From Gammaproteobacteria bacterium (lineage in GTDB: Bacteria > Pseudomonadota > Gammaproteobacteria > Francisellales > CACEW01), in contig JAUSAW010000006.1 in assembly GCA_030652335.1 (NCBI GenBank), forward strand, positions 32,499 through 96,498: 64,000 nucleotides of DNA, read 5' to 3'. A model generated the notes under the pieces. The model was not told the origin of the DNA, did no database searches, and worked only from the letters and a program-made list of their open reading frames with translations. This document shows, piece by piece, positions 29,473 to 38,478 of this stretch (the first letter of the stretch is position 1; each line of letters opens with the position of its first letter). The translations under genes were made by a program, and so were the position numbers.

Positions 29473-29523
29473 TTATGCGCGCCACCACCAAAATTGATTC
29501 GATTGTTTGATAATAGTCATCAT
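29473..29523 (-). CDS. trpL: trp operon leader peptide
   Basis: A 16-residue reading frame (MMTIIKQSNQFWWWRA) with three consecutive Trp codons, placed before a terminator hairpin and trpE. Ribosome stalling at these codons under tryptophan shortage would favour the antiterminator pairing, so the operon is controlled by classical attenuation. It is too short for routine gene callers. Confidence 0.92.
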   Translation of the reverse strand: MMTIIKQSNQFWWWRA

Positions 29524-29572
29524 GGTATTCACTCGTTTTAATCTTTGCCTAGTCTATTATGACCCATGCTAG

Positions 29573-29598
29573 ATTGCAATCGATATATCGATGGCAAT
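29573..29598. promoter_or_regulatory. 26-bp near-perfect palindrome upstream of trpL
   Basis: The core ATCGATATATCGAT (29579-29592) is a perfect palindrome. The flanks ATTGC and GCAAT extend it to 26 bp with a single mismatched pair (29578/29593). It lies about 50 bases before trpL on one side and 58 bases before the plus-strand gene at 29656, so it could be an operator for either. It does not look like the E. coli TrpR operator. Confidence 0.45.
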
Positions 29599-29655
29599 TA
29601 ATGTGGAAATAAGGTAGTGTTTCAGTATTCTTCCCTAAATAAGGAACGAAATAAA

Positions 29656-30417
29656 ATGCCTGTAAAACCCCAAGACGAAGATCCTACTAAAGCAATACGA
29701 CCATTAAAACCTAGCGCCCCACCAGTCACCCCTCTCTCCAGGCTTACCAATCCAACCAATAATAACGTGAACTATTCCTCTTTAGCGGCAACTCCCCCTT
29801 CAAGAGCTACGGCGCCAGCACTCTTAGGCAGACGGATTAGTAAACCATGGGGCTGCATAGCTTTAACGGCAGTAACCGCCAGTATTGGAGCTGGTCTATA
29901 TTTTGGCATAAAACATGATTTAGACCCCAAGATTCCTCCTTGTAGCGGCCCTATGATTTCCAATATTCCTAACTCAATCGATTTTCATAGAAGCGTGTTG
30001 CCATATTGGAATACTAGTATTTACATACCAGGCACTTGTTCACACATGGATATGGATATGATGGTAAGCTACGTAGCGGAAGCTCCAGCAGGCGTTAATT
30101 GCCTGTTCGTCTCTGCATTAGGATCGTTTCCTATTCCTAAAAAAGATAGCCCAATACATAATACAACTACATTTGATACAAGCGCAGCGCTTAATTCTTA
30201 TAAAAACACACTCTCTGTAGAATGTGAAGGCGAACCTGTTACTATAATTCTTAACACGATTTTTACTACATCAGGCGCTAGTGAGACTCATATAACCGAG
30301 CTTCGTTCATCCTCTGCTGTTTTAGACCATCCAGGCTTAAGAGGGGCGTTTGCTTCTGCTGCATTAACCACATTGCAAGAGGTAGCAGCCTCTTCTACTG
30401 TAGAGGCAAGTCTATAA
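29656..30417 (+). CDS. Single-pass membrane protein, unknown; paralogue 1
   Basis: About 253 residues: a Pro/Thr-rich N-terminal part (about 1-67), one hydrophobic segment (CIALTAVTASIGAGLYFGI, about 69-87), and a C-terminal domain with four or so Cys. AAGGA lies 10 bases before the ATG at 29656, so the upstream in-frame ATG at 29617 is not used. The last 34 residues match the end of the next gene's product (HPxLRxAFAxxALxT, then STxEAxL). With its neighbour it is probably a tandem duplication. No family is recognised; a secreted effector or surface protein is possible but unproven. Confidence 0.72.
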   Translation: MPVKPQDEDPTKAIRPLKPSAPPVTPLSRLTNPTNNNVNYSSLAATPPSRATAPALLGRRISKPWGCIALTAVTASIGAGLYFGIKHDLDPKIPPCSGPMISNIPNSIDFHRSVLPYWNTSIYIPGTCSHMDMDMMVSYVAEAPAGVNCLFVSALGSFPIPKKDSPIHNTTTFDTSAALNSYKNTLSVECEGEPVTIILNTIFTTSGASETHITELRSSSAVLDHPGLRGAFASAALTTLQEVAASSTVEASL

Positions 30418-30576
30418 AAGCTTAAGCGATAAGTTCATTAGGTGGATTATGTTCCAGCAGAAATACTAATATAATTAATAACGATAACGCAGCATGGTCA
30501 CTTTTGTCGTCAAGCCCTGTTTAAACGACTGAATGTTACTGTGTACTTAACTCTGATTAATAAGGAAATTAATAAA

Positions 30577-31203
30577 ATGTATAACTCACACCCGCTCTCC
30601 GAGAATCCTTCAAACGAAGATCCTATCACCTATGCAGCGCTTCCTTCTGCGCCACTGGCTAACATAGTAAAAAGAGTAATGGCTCCCGAACATAATAGCT
30701 CTGCGGTTTCTGAAGGCTATAAACCTTTACCTGATGCCCATACATCTGCACTAGCTGCACAAGTTCCTGTTTCACCTACAATAACAGAGCCAAGCGGCTG
30801 CAAGAGGAATATAACTCGAGGGGGTTACTCACCTATAAAGCTTATGACAGTGGCAGTAATCGCAGCTGGAACATTGATCGGTGGAGCGATATTACTTAGT
30901 GCTAGAGCAAAAGATGCTACACCCGTCCCTCCTTTACCAACTTTTTCACCGACTCCTTTACCGACTTATTTATTAACCCCTACATCGACTCCTACATCGA
31001 CTCCTACATCGACTGCGTCACAGACCACTTCAACGTCTTTGTCATTGACTCCTACGCCCTCTATTGTGGTCGGTCAGCCAACGAATACTTTTTCTAATGA
31101 AGCCTCAGCTTCAAGTCATCCTGTTTTAAGAACAGCTTTTGCTACTAGAGCATTAGCAACAAAAGATGCGGCGGTTTCGACTACTCCAGAAGCACGTTTA
31201 TAA
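30577..31203 (+). CDS. Single-pass membrane protein, unknown; paralogue 2
   Basis: About 208 residues with the same plan as the preceding gene: a polar, Pro-rich N-terminus (about 1-85), one hydrophobic segment (MTVAVIAAGTLIGGAILL, about 90-107), then a Thr/Pro/Ser low-complexity stretch (TPTSTPTSTPTST) and the shared C-terminal tail HPVLRTAFATRALAT...STTPEARL. AAGGAA precedes ATG 30577 by nine bases; the DNA around this start is also like that of paralogue 1. The middle domains differ, so the tail and membrane anchor are the conserved parts. Function unknown. Confidence 0.72.
   Translation: MYNSHPLSENPSNEDPITYAALPSAPLANIVKRVMAPEHNSSAVSEGYKPLPDAHTSALAAQVPVSPTITEPSGCKRNITRGGYSPIKLMTVAVIAAGTLIGGAILLSARAKDATPVPPLPTFSPTPLPTYLLTPTSTPTSTPTSTASQTTSTSLSLTPTPSIVVGQPTNTFSNEASASSHPVLRTAFATRALATKDAAVSTTPEARL
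30979..31014 (+). repeat. 12-base tandem repeat in coding sequence
   Basis: Three exact copies of CCTACATCGACT in frame in paralogue 2, each encoding four residues of the Thr/Pro/Ser tract. Whole-unit gain or loss keeps the frame, so length variation between strains is likely. Confidence 0.85.
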
Positions 31204-31243
31204 TAAAACTTAGCGGCAGAATCTAAGGATTATGTCGCTTAAG

Positions 31244-33133
31244 CTACTTTTTGTTTTCGCTTTGTTTTCGCTTTTTCAAATGCACCAATAACAATGAAAT
31301 TGCCGCGGGAGTAATCCCAGGGATTCTACTGGCTTGACCCACTGTTGCGGGTCTCACATTGATAAGTTTTTGACGGACCTCATTCGATAATCCTGATACT
31401 ATTTCATAATCAAAATTATCCGAAATAATGGTTTCCTCTTGGCGGCGTTGACGCTCGATATCATCGGCCTGTCTATCGATATAACCGGCGTATTTTGCCT
31501 GAATTTCGACTTGTTCGGCTACCTGGGAGTTATCGACTCCAGGACCAATGCCTGCGACGGCCATTAAGATTTCATAATTAAATTCTGGGCGTCTTAACAG
31601 GTCAGCGGCACTATATTCGCGCAACAATAAATTCGCGGTTAAGGGATTAAGCTGTTCGGCCTGAGGGGTGCCGGGTCTTATCCAAACGCCTTTTATGCGT
31701 TGCTGCTCGAGTTCGATTTGTTCAAGCTTGGTTTCAAAGGCCTGCCATCTTCTATCATCGACTAAACCTAATTCACGGCCAACTGGCGTTAAACGTCGAT
31801 CGGCATTGTCTTCGCGCAAGGATAGACGGTATTCGGCGCGGCTGGTAAACATACGATATGGCTCCGAGGTGCCTCGGGTAATTAAATCGTCTACTAGGAC
31901 GCCAAGATAAGCCTGGTTACGAGTAGGATACCAAGATTCTTTTTCCTGGGCCTGGCGAGCGGCATTGAGGCCTGCTAGCAGACCTTGGGCGGCGGCTTCT
32001 TCATATCCTGTGGTGCCGTTAATTTGTCCGGCAAAAAATAATCCGGCAATGACTTTCGTTTCTAAACTGGGTTTTAAATCGCGGGGATCGAAATAATCGT
32101 ATTCGATGGCATAACCCGGTCGAGTAATATGCGCATTTTCAAAGCCTTTCATCGAGCGCACGATTTGTAATTGCACATCAAAAGGCAGGCTGGTCGAGAT
32201 TCCATTCGGATAAAGCTCGGTAGTGTTTAAGCCTTCCGGTTCGATAAAAATCTGGTGGGAATTTTTCTCGCCAAAGCGGACCACCTTATCTTCGATAGAG
32301 GGGCAATAGCGTGGGCCAATTCCTTCGATTATCCCAGAGTACATCGGGGATTGATGTATGTTTTGACGAATGATTTCATGGGTTTTTTCATTGGTATGGG
32401 TGATATAACAAGGCACCTGACGAGGGTGTTGCTCACGCGTTCCTAAAAAGGAAAATACCGGCAGGGGAGTATCGCCCAGTTGTACGCTTAAGGCCTCAAA
32501 ATTGACCGTACGGCCATCTATTCGAGGTGGCGTGCCCGTCTTTAGCCTGCCGACCCTAAAAGGCAGCTCACGCAACCTATCGGCCAAAGCGATGGAAGGA
32601 GGGTCACCCGCGCGCCCTCCAGCAAAGTGGCTCATACCGATATGAATCTTACCGCCTAAAAAAGTTCCCGTGGTAAGCACTACCGTTTTGCCATAAAATT
32701 TAAGCCCCATCTGGGTAACGACGCCTTTCACTGTTTCGCCTTCGACGATTAAATCTTCTACCGGCTGCTGAAATATGGTGAGATTGGGTTGGTTTTCGAG
32801 GCGATTACGAATGGCTGCTTTATAAAGGGCCCTATCGGCTTGAGCTCGGGTACCGCGAACGGCAGGACCTTTACTGGCATTTAATACGCGAAATTGAATA
32901 CCGCTTTCATCGGCGGCTTCTGCCATCGCCCCGCCTAAAGCATCGATTTCTTTAACCAGGTGGCCTTTACCAATCCCACCGATGGCGGGATTGCAAGACA
33001 TTTGGCCCAGAGTATCCACATTATGCGTAAGCAATAGGGTGTTACAGCCCATCCGAGCCGAAGCAAGCGCCGCTTCAGTCCCGGCGTGACCGCCGCCTAT
33101 TACAATAACGTCATACTGTGTTAGATAGTTCAT
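31244..33133 (-). CDS. mnmG: tRNA uridine-5-carboxymethylaminomethyl modification enzyme MnmG
   Basis: FAD protein that, with MnmE, installs the cmnm5 group on U34 of several tRNAs. The N-terminal dinucleotide-binding motif [12 protein letters not shown], the [16 protein letters not shown] segment and the [11 protein letters not shown] motif with following Cys-containing loops match the family. 629 residues is full length. It lies in the usual region near the origin but is separated from mnmE by the dinD remnant. Confidence 0.97.
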   Translation of the reverse strand: MNYLTQYDVIVIGGGHAGTEAALASARMGCNTLLLTHNVDTLGQMSCNPAIGGIGKGHLVKEIDALGGAMAEAADESGIQFRVLNASKGPAVRGTRAQADRALYKAAIRNRLENQPNLTIFQQPVEDLIVEGETVKGVVTQMGLKFYGKTVVLTTGTFLGGKIHIGMSHFAGGRAGDPPSIALADRLRELPFRVGRLKTGTPPRIDGRTVNFEALSVQLGDTPLPVFSFLGTREQHPRQVPCYITHTNEKTHEIIRQNIHQSPMYSGIIEGIGPRYCPSIEDKVVRFGEKNSHQIFIEPEGLNTTELYPNGISTSLPFDVQLQIVRSMKGFENAHITRPGYAIEYDYFDPRDLKPSLETKVIAGLFFAGQINGTTGYEEAAAQGLLAGLNAARQAQEKESWYPTRNQAYLGVLVDDLITRGTSEPYRMFTSRAEYRLSLREDNADRRLTPVGRELGLVDDRRWQAFETKLEQIELEQQRIKGVWIRPGTPQAEQLNPLTANLLLREYSAADLLRRPEFNYEILMAVAGIGPGVDNSQVAEQVEIQAKYAGYIDRQADDIERQRRQEETIISDNFDYEIVSGLSNEVRQKLINVRPATVGQASRIPGITPAAISLLLVHLKKRKQSENKK

Positions 33134-33260
33134 AGCTCTCAGCCCTTAATTAGGACCGGAATGATACTATTTTTTTGCAAGAATATCTATGTGCGCTATT
33201 TGTTTTACGATACTGATTGTGTGAAAATTAATCAATATTGATAACTCGGTAGGCTTAACT

Positions 33261-34047
33261 ATGACTAATGAAATTACTTTACTGATGATTAGGCTGGAAG
33301 CAATTAAACACCAAAGCGAAAATGGCGGAGAATTTTGGACAGCAAGAGAATTAATGACCGTGTTGAATTATATGGAGGAACTTTTCAAAAATTATCAATA
33401 AGGCTGTTGAGGCATGTAAAACCATTGGTGAAGATTCAATGATCATTTTGTTGACGTCAACAAAATGATCGGAATTGCAAAAGGAGGGATGGTGGAAGTA
33501 ATTGACTATTATCTTGACCGCTACGCTTGTTATTTAATTGCTCAAAATGGTAACACCCGTAAAGTAGAAATCGCGGCGGCCCAAACGTATTTTGCCGTTC
33601 AAACCAGGCGCCAAGAAATTGCCGATGCAGAAAATTTACACTTAGATCATCGTTTTCAATTACGGCATAGAGTCACAAAAGCGGTAAAAGAATTAAACAA
33701 AGTAACAAAAATATTCACTATTTCATGCGGCTGGCTATAAAGGCTTATATAGCATGGGGCTTTCAGAAATTAAAAAGCGAAAAGGTATCCCTCAAAAAGA
33801 AGATTTATTTGATCGAGCGGGTCGGGTAGAACTAGCTGCCAATGAATTTAGGCTTACTCAAACGGAAGAAAAAATAAAAAGAGATCGGATTTCAAACGAG
33901 AAAGCGGCAGTTACTGCTCATGAAGCTGTAGGTAAATAGATTCGTGCCACAATCCGGAAAATTGGCGGTGTTATGCCAGAAGATTTACCACCGGAGTCTT
34001 CGCTTAAAAAATTGAGCAAGGCCAATAAAAAACTTAGTAACAACTAA
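33261..34047 (+). pseudogene. dinD: dinD (DNA-damage-inducible protein D) remnant
   Basis: The DinD/BRO-like protein can be followed through at least four pieces in different frames: ENGGEFWTARELMTVLNY from ATG 33261; [14 protein letters not shown] in a second frame after about 33385; [16 protein letters not shown] to [13 protein letters not shown] from 33441 after another shift; then [19 protein letters not shown] after a shift near 33719. An in-frame TAG at 33937-33939 interrupts the last part, which otherwise reads on (GGVMPEDLPPESSLKKL) to the TAA at 34047. With three frameshifts and one nonsense codon the gene is clearly dead. It lies between mnmG and mnmE. Confidence 0.88.
33441..33470. 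repeat. 30-bp perfect palindrome inside dinD remnant
   Basis: Left arm GATCATTTTGTTGAC (33441-33455) is followed with no spacer by its exact complement to 33470. In the DinD frame it is exactly ten codons, [10 protein letters not shown], which fit the family alignment, so the palindrome is native coding DNA and not an obvious insertion. Two similar palindromes lie downstream at 34071 and 34170. Confidence 0.9.
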
Positions 34048-34070
34048 AACACAGCTATTGTAAGGAGATA

Positions 34071-34098
34071 ACCATTTTCCTGACGTCAGGAAAATGGT
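34071..34098. repeat. 28-bp perfect palindrome after dinD remnant
   Basis: Left arm ACCATTTTCCTGAC is followed directly by its exact complement. It shares CATTTT..TGACGTCA..AAAATG with the palindrome at 33441 but has CC/GG in place of GT/AC, paired changes on both arms. Confidence 0.9.
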
Positions 34099-34100
34099 AA

Positions 34101-34157
34101 AGCTGGATTCCCGTACCCGCCTTCGCGGGCGGGGACCATCAAAGCTGTGGGAATGAC
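34101..34157. repeat. Dispersed-repeat-like GGATTCCC...GGGAATGAC element
   Basis: An outer imperfect inverted repeat (GGATTCCCG against GGGAATGAC on the far side) encloses a compact CCCGC-CTTC-GCGGG hairpin at 34116-34129. This layout is like short interspersed repeats known in many proteobacteria. Only one copy is seen in the window. Confidence 0.5.
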
Positions 34158-34169
34158 ATGTGGCGGGCG

Positions 34170-34197
34170 ACCATTTTGTTGACGCCAACAAAATGGT
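34170..34197. repeat. 28-bp near-perfect palindrome before the mnmE stop
   Basis: ACCATTTTGTTGAC followed by GCCAACAAAATGGT; only one central base pair fails to match. It is the third member of the palindrome set at 33441 and 34071, and ends six bases short of the mnmE stop codon, where it could form the 3' hairpin of that mRNA. There is no T-run. Confidence 0.85.
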
Positions 34198-34203
34198 GCT
34201 AGC

Positions 34204-35547
34204 TTACTTACCAATACAAAAACTGGAGAAAATCTTACCCAGCAAATCATCGGAATGAAACTCACCGGTAATTTCTGAAAGAGCCATCTGAGCTTGGCGT
34301 AGGTCTTCGGCTAAAAGCTCTCCAGCCTTATGTTCTATTAGCTGTTTTTGGCCTTTTTCGACATAGGCGAAGGCGCGTTCTATCGCATCGACATGCCTGG
34401 CGCGGGCCATAAAAGTTCCCTCAGCGGTGGCATCAAATCCGATAGAGCGCAGCAAATGATCTTGAAGTAATTCTATACCTTGACCCAATTTTGCGGATAA
34501 ATAAATCGAGGCAAAGGGCTTATCTTGCTTGAAGTTGGGTTTAAGTCCTAGCAAATCGATTTTGTTATAAATTACCGTGCAGGGTACTTTGGGTAAATCC
34601 TGTAAGTGCTCTTTAATTAAATCCGGTAATTCACTTTCCTGAGCCACATCCAGCATTAATAAAATATGGTCGGCCTGATTTATGGCTTCACGAGCGCGGC
34701 GGATGCCTTCCTTTTCGACGATATCATCGGTCTGACGCAAACCTGCCGTGTCGATGATATGTAAGGGCACTCCGGCGATATGAATGGCTTCTCGCAAAAG
34801 GTCGCGAGTGGTACCTGGGATTTCGGTGACGATGGCGGCTTCTTTTCCAGCCAAGGCGTTTAATAAACTGGATTTACCGGCATTAGGCCTTCCGGCTATC
34901 ACCACATTAATGCCTTCGCGCAACATGCTGCCTTGTTTGGCTTGACGCTGAATACCTTGAAGCTGAGTATGCAATAATTGAAGCTTATCGCTGATATGTG
35001 TATCGGCTAGGAAATCGATCTCTTCTTCGGGAAAATCGATAGCCGCTTCGACATAAATTCTAAGATGAATTAAGGCTTCTACTAGGGCATAAATCTTCTT
35101 GGAGAACTCGCCTTGCAGGGAACGGATCGCCGATTTTACGGCCTGTTCGGAGCTGGCGTTGATTAAATCGGCTACGGCTTCTGCTTGAGCTAAATCCATT
35201 TTATCGTTTAAAAATGCCCGCTCGCTAAACTCGCCAGGCTTAGCCATGCGCGCGCCTAGTTTTAAACATTCTTTTAGTAATAAATCGATAATCACCGGGC
35301 CGCCATGCCCTTGTAATTCGAGGACTTCTTCGCCGGTAAAGGAATTCGGATTAGGAAAATATAAGGCTAATCCCTGGTCTAAAATCTGACCTTCATGATT
35401 ATAAAAATCGAGTAGGCTGGCCACGCGAGGTTTAGGTAATTGCTTTAAAATAGCCTGGGCAATCGTAGGGACTAAAGGGCCTGATACCCTAATAATCCCT
35501 ACGCTGCCCCGGCCTGGCGCAGTAGCTTGTGCGACTATGGTAGACAA
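34204..35547 (-). CDS. mnmE: tRNA modification GTPase MnmE
   Basis: GTPase partner of MnmG in U34 modification. The N-terminal formyl-THF-binding domain is followed by a G domain ([18 protein letters not shown], and NKID) and the invariant C-terminal CIGK. 447 residues, full length. It starts one base before the yidC stop, in the conserved rpmH-rnpA-yidD-yidC-mnmE order. Confidence 0.97.
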   Translation of the reverse strand: MSTIVAQATAPGRGSVGIIRVSGPLVPTIAQAILKQLPKPRVASLLDFYNHEGQILDQGLALYFPNPNSFTGEEVLELQGHGGPVIIDLLLKECLKLGARMAKPGEFSERAFLNDKMDLAQAEAVADLINASSEQAVKSAIRSLQGEFSKKIYALVEALIHLRIYVEAAIDFPEEEIDFLADTHISDKLQLLHTQLQGIQRQAKQGSMLREGINVVIAGRPNAGKSSLLNALAGKEAAIVTEIPGTTRDLLREAIHIAGVPLHIIDTAGLRQTDDIVEKEGIRRAREAINQADHILLMLDVAQESELPDLIKEHLQDLPKVPCTVIYNKIDLLGLKPNFKQDKPFASIYLSAKLGQGIELLQDHLLRSIGFDATAEGTFMARARHVDAIERAFAYVEKGQKQLIEHKAGELLAEDLRQAQMALSEITGEFHSDDLLGKIFSSFCIGK

Positions 35548-37188
35548 TTATTTAACCTGTTTTTCAAACCGGCGAATAATCCACCACTGTTGCAGAATAC
35601 TGACGCAGTTATTTACTAACCAATACAAGACTAAGCCTGATGGGAAGCTTAAGAACATTACCGTAAAGATAATCGGCATCATCATCATAACCTTGGCTTG
35701 AGTAGGGTCCGCCGGCGCTGGATTTAAGCGCTGTTGGAGGAACATGCTCGCACCCATCAATAAAGGCATAATGAAATAAGGATCTCGAGCGGATAAATCG
35801 TGGATCCAAAATATAAACGGAGCCTGACGTAATTCCACACTTTCCATAATCATCCAATACAGGGCAATAAATACGGGGATTTGGATTAACATCGGTAAGC
35901 AACCGCCTAATGGATTGACCTTTTCTTCCCGATAGAGGTCCATGGTGGCTTTGCCTAATTTTTGTTTATCATCGCCACAACGTTCTTTTAGCTTGGCAAT
36001 TTTAGGCGCTAACATGCGCATTCTCGCCATAGAGCCGTAGCTTTTTGCCGATAATGGGGAGAATAACAGTTTAATTAGGATGGTTACCATAACGATAGAC
36101 CAGCCCCAGTTACCGATAAAGCTATGAATAAATTTCATTACGGTAAAGATTAATTGTGAAATAAACCATAACAAACCATAGTCGATGGTCTTATCTAGAT
36201 AAGGTGCAGCCGCTTGTAAATTCGACGCTATAGCAGGGCCGATATACAAATTAGCACCCGTGGTTACGGTTTGATTAGGCGCCGCGGTAACCTGTGGAGT
36301 CGCTAAGCCAATACCATATTTATTGTTATACACATTGCTAAAGAAATCATTGGTTTGAGTCTGATCTGGCACCCAAGCGGTAATAAAGTAATGCTGCAAC
36401 ATAGCTACCCAACCACCTGTAGCGGTTTGGTTAATATTCTGTTCCTGCATATCCGCAAAAGTTACTTTTTGGTAGTGATTGGTTGGGGTGGATAAAGCCG
36501 CTCCAGTATAGGTTCTATAGACCGATAGCATGCCATGGCCTGCTACTACTGGCGGTGTTCTGACTAATTGACCGTAGAACCTACCGACCCAGGCTTGTTT
36601 GCCTTTGTTAGTAATCGAGTAATTAACGGCGATAGAATAGCTATTTTTGGTAAAGGTATAGCTTTTAACAATGCTTAAGCCTTTGTTGTTGCTCCAAGTT
36701 AGATTAACCACTAATTGATTTTGGTTTCCCATCGAATAACTGGTTTGGTCCGCTTTAAATTGAAGCTGTGCAGGTAAACCGGTTCCAACTAATCCACTTT
36801 GAGCGAGATAAGTATTGTCAGCTTGGTTATTCAGTAAAACAATGGGTTGAGCTGAATGTAAGCTATCAGGATATTGCTGTAATTGAGCATAGGTAATCCC
36901 ACCGTTTAGTAAATCGATTTTAAGATTAACTAAATCGGTATTAACGGCGACAGTCGATTCTGAGGTTTGAGTCACAATAGGACTCGTTATCGAAGGTTTA
37001 GCTTGATTGGTATCCGATGTTGAAATACTAACATTCGGTATTTGGTTATTATTGTTGGCTACTGTAGTCGCTGTTTGAACGACAGCTACAGGAGGCGGAT
37101 TATAAATAGCTTCCCATTTAGTCCATAACAGACCCGCTATGACAGCTAAAGCCACTAATAAAAAAATCTTAATCTTTTGATAATCCAT
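35548..37188 (-). CDS. yidC: Membrane protein insertase YidC
   Basis: Inserts proteins into the inner membrane alone or with SecYEG. An N-terminal anchor (about residues 7-23) is followed by a large periplasmic domain and about five C-terminal transmembrane segments including WGWSIVMVTILIKLLF and the GCLPMLIQIPVFIALYWM region. 546 residues is normal for a gammaproteobacterium. It overlaps yidD by 20 bases. Confidence 0.97.
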   Translation of the reverse strand: MDYQKIKIFLLVALAVIAGLLWTKWEAIYNPPPVAVVQTATTVANNNNQIPNVSISTSDTNQAKPSITSPIVTQTSESTVAVNTDLVNLKIDLLNGGITYAQLQQYPDSLHSAQPIVLLNNQADNTYLAQSGLVGTGLPAQLQFKADQTSYSMGNQNQLVVNLTWSNNKGLSIVKSYTFTKNSYSIAVNYSITNKGKQAWVGRFYGQLVRTPPVVAGHGMLSVYRTYTGAALSTPTNHYQKVTFADMQEQNINQTATGGWVAMLQHYFITAWVPDQTQTNDFFSNVYNNKYGIGLATPQVTAAPNQTVTTGANLYIGPAIASNLQAAAPYLDKTIDYGLLWFISQLIFTVMKFIHSFIGNWGWSIVMVTILIKLLFSPLSAKSYGSMARMRMLAPKIAKLKERCGDDKQKLGKATMDLYREEKVNPLGGCLPMLIQIPVFIALYWMIMESVELRQAPFIFWIHDLSARDPYFIMPLLMGASMFLQQRLNPAPADPTQAKVMMMMPIIFTVMFLSFPSGLVLYWLVNNCVSILQQWWIIRRFEKQVK

Positions 37189-37456
37189 TCTTTTCCAACT
37201 TGTTATGTGAATCGGGTAAAGGGTCTAAGCCACCTTTATGCAATGGCTGGCATTTTAACAGACGTTTGGCAATTAACCAAAGGGCAAAAACAAATGAATA
37301 ACGATCGATCGCCTCAGAGGCGTATTCTGAACAGCTTGGATAAAAGCGACAACGATTGCCAAGTAATGGGCTTATGGTGATTTTATAGAGCTTAATGAGT
37401 CCTTTAGATAAGCGTTTTAAAGGCCAGCTAATTTTTTCCAAAAAACTTCTAAACAT
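37169..37456 (-). CDS. yidD: Membrane protein insertion efficiency factor YidD
   Basis: Small membrane-associated protein thought to aid YidC-dependent insertion. The family core is plain: LIKLYKITISPLLGNRCRFYPS, split by its conserved Cys, then CSEYASEAI. 95 residues. It overlaps rnpA by 40 bases and yidC by 20, the tight packing usual here. Confidence 0.93.
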   Translation of the reverse strand: MFRSFLEKISWPLKRLSKGLIKLYKITISPLLGNRCRFYPSCSEYASEAIDRYSFVFALWLIAKRLLKCQPLHKGGLDPLPDSHNKLEKNGLSKD

Positions 37457-37755
37457 TGACGTAACTCGCTTTTAGAGGCATTTGCTGCGGCTTTTTTAAC
37501 GATTATGACGACTGATTTACCTGGAAAACTATCTCTTGAGGTCCGAAAACTTTCTTTAATTATTCTACGACACAAGTTCCGTTTAACAGCTAAAGGAATA
37601 TTTTTCTTAGACAGACAATAGCCCAATTTATTTGGGCCATCATGCTTTTGATAGATTAATACAAAATGTGGAGAATAAAGCTTGGTTTGTTGTCTAAGCA
37701 GATAGGTATAATCTTTTTTAACAAGAAAACTGCTTTTGGGAAGAGTGCAATCCAA
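37417..37755 (-). CDS. rnpA: Ribonuclease P protein component
   Basis: Protein subunit of RNase P, which matures tRNA 5' ends. The RNA-binding signature (CLSKKNIPLAVKRNLCRRIIKE) is present in 112 residues. The only plausible start is TTG 37755, two bases after the rpmH stop, without a clear ribosome binding site, so translation is probably coupled to rpmH. Confidence 0.92.
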   Translation of the reverse strand: MDCTLPKSSFLVKKDYTYLLRQQTKLYSPHFVLIYQKHDGPNKLGYCLSKKNIPLAVKRNLCRRIIKESFRTSRDSFPGKSVVIIVKKAAANASKSELRQCLEVFWKKLAGL

Positions 37756-37757
37756 AA

Positions 37758-37892
37758 TTAAACTGCTAGGCGAACTCTGCCTTTCGCACGTCTTCTGTTA
37801 ATTACAGCGCGACCGCTTTTAGTAGCCATACGAGCTCTAAAGCCATGGGTGCGTGATTTAGTTTTGTTGTTTGCACGTAATGTTCTTTTCAT
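37758..37892 (-). CDS. rpmH: Ribosomal protein bL34
   Basis: 44-residue basic protein of the large ribosomal subunit. The central [21 protein letters not shown] is the bL34 signature. The N-terminus [14 protein letters not shown] departs from the near-universal MKRT[FY]QPS start. It heads the rpmH-rnpA-yidD-yidC-mnmE operon. Confidence 0.95.
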   Translation of the reverse strand: MKRTLRANNKTKSRTHGFRARMATKSGRAVINRRRAKGRVRLAV

Positions 37893-37933
37893 AACGAATC
37901 CTAAAATTTATACCAATAAGCATTGGGTGAAGG

Positions 37934-37962
37934 ATTCTAATATGTCTCAAGCTGCTAGTCAA
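37934..37962 (-). promoter_or_regulatory. Promoter of the rpmH operon
   Basis: On the minus strand TTGACT (37962-37957), 17 bases, TAGAAT (37939-37934), each one base off consensus, ending 42 bases before the rpmH ATG. Confidence 0.75.
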
Positions 37963-38478
37963 GCTTTAAATAAACAGGTAATTATAACTGAATTCTGACG
38001 ATTACTTTGCCATCTTACAATGACGCTTTTGTTTTCCAATAGTCCGTTATCTTGATAAAGAAGTTTATCTGGATTCAGTATTCAAATAACGTACTTTCAT
38101 GTTGTGCGGAATTTCTGCTTTTTCATGTCCTGCCTATATTAATATTAAAAAGCTCTTTTTCTCTTTCTTTTTCTTATTTTACTTATTACTGAGCCTTTTT
38201 TCTGTGGATAGAATTTTCTAGCCTTTTAAATTTGCAGTTTGCAGCCGAGTTGAAAGGCTTGTAATCGAGGGCTCAACTCCTGTTTATTTTTGTGGATAAG
38301 TTTAGGGGTTAATTTGACCCACTGCATTTATCCACAGTCGTTATACAGTTTATCTATAGCTTATGAAGTAGACAATTAGCCGCTTTAAGACATTTTTTTT
38401 AGGAATACTTGCGAACTTCGGGGTTTGTGATACTCTCTGACGGGATGTGGATAACTTTTAAAACGTAAGGTTTATATA
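37963..38478. other. Putative replication origin / dnaA control region
   Basis: The 586-base gap between rpmH and dnaA has no gene. Its right half holds DnaA boxes: TGTGGATAA at 38291-38299 and 38446-38454, TTATCCACA at 38328-38336 (all perfect), and TGTGGATAG at 38203-38211 (one mismatch). To the left, roughly 38100-38200 is very AT- and T-rich and could be the unwinding element. The rpmH-dnaA location is a classic oriC site in gammaproteobacteria, though the boxes might serve only dnaA autoregulation. 37963-38100 shows nothing further. Confidence 0.7.

Noticed and set aside
30955..31020. Repeats considered as CRISPR
   Set aside because: The 12-base units are contiguous, without spacers, and translate to a Thr/Pro tract.
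33441..33470. Palindrome as a rho-independent terminator
   Set aside because: No T-run follows and the bases are conserved dinD codons.
35609..35902. 97-residue frame within yidC
   Set aside because: Out-of-frame reading of the conserved yidC membrane region.
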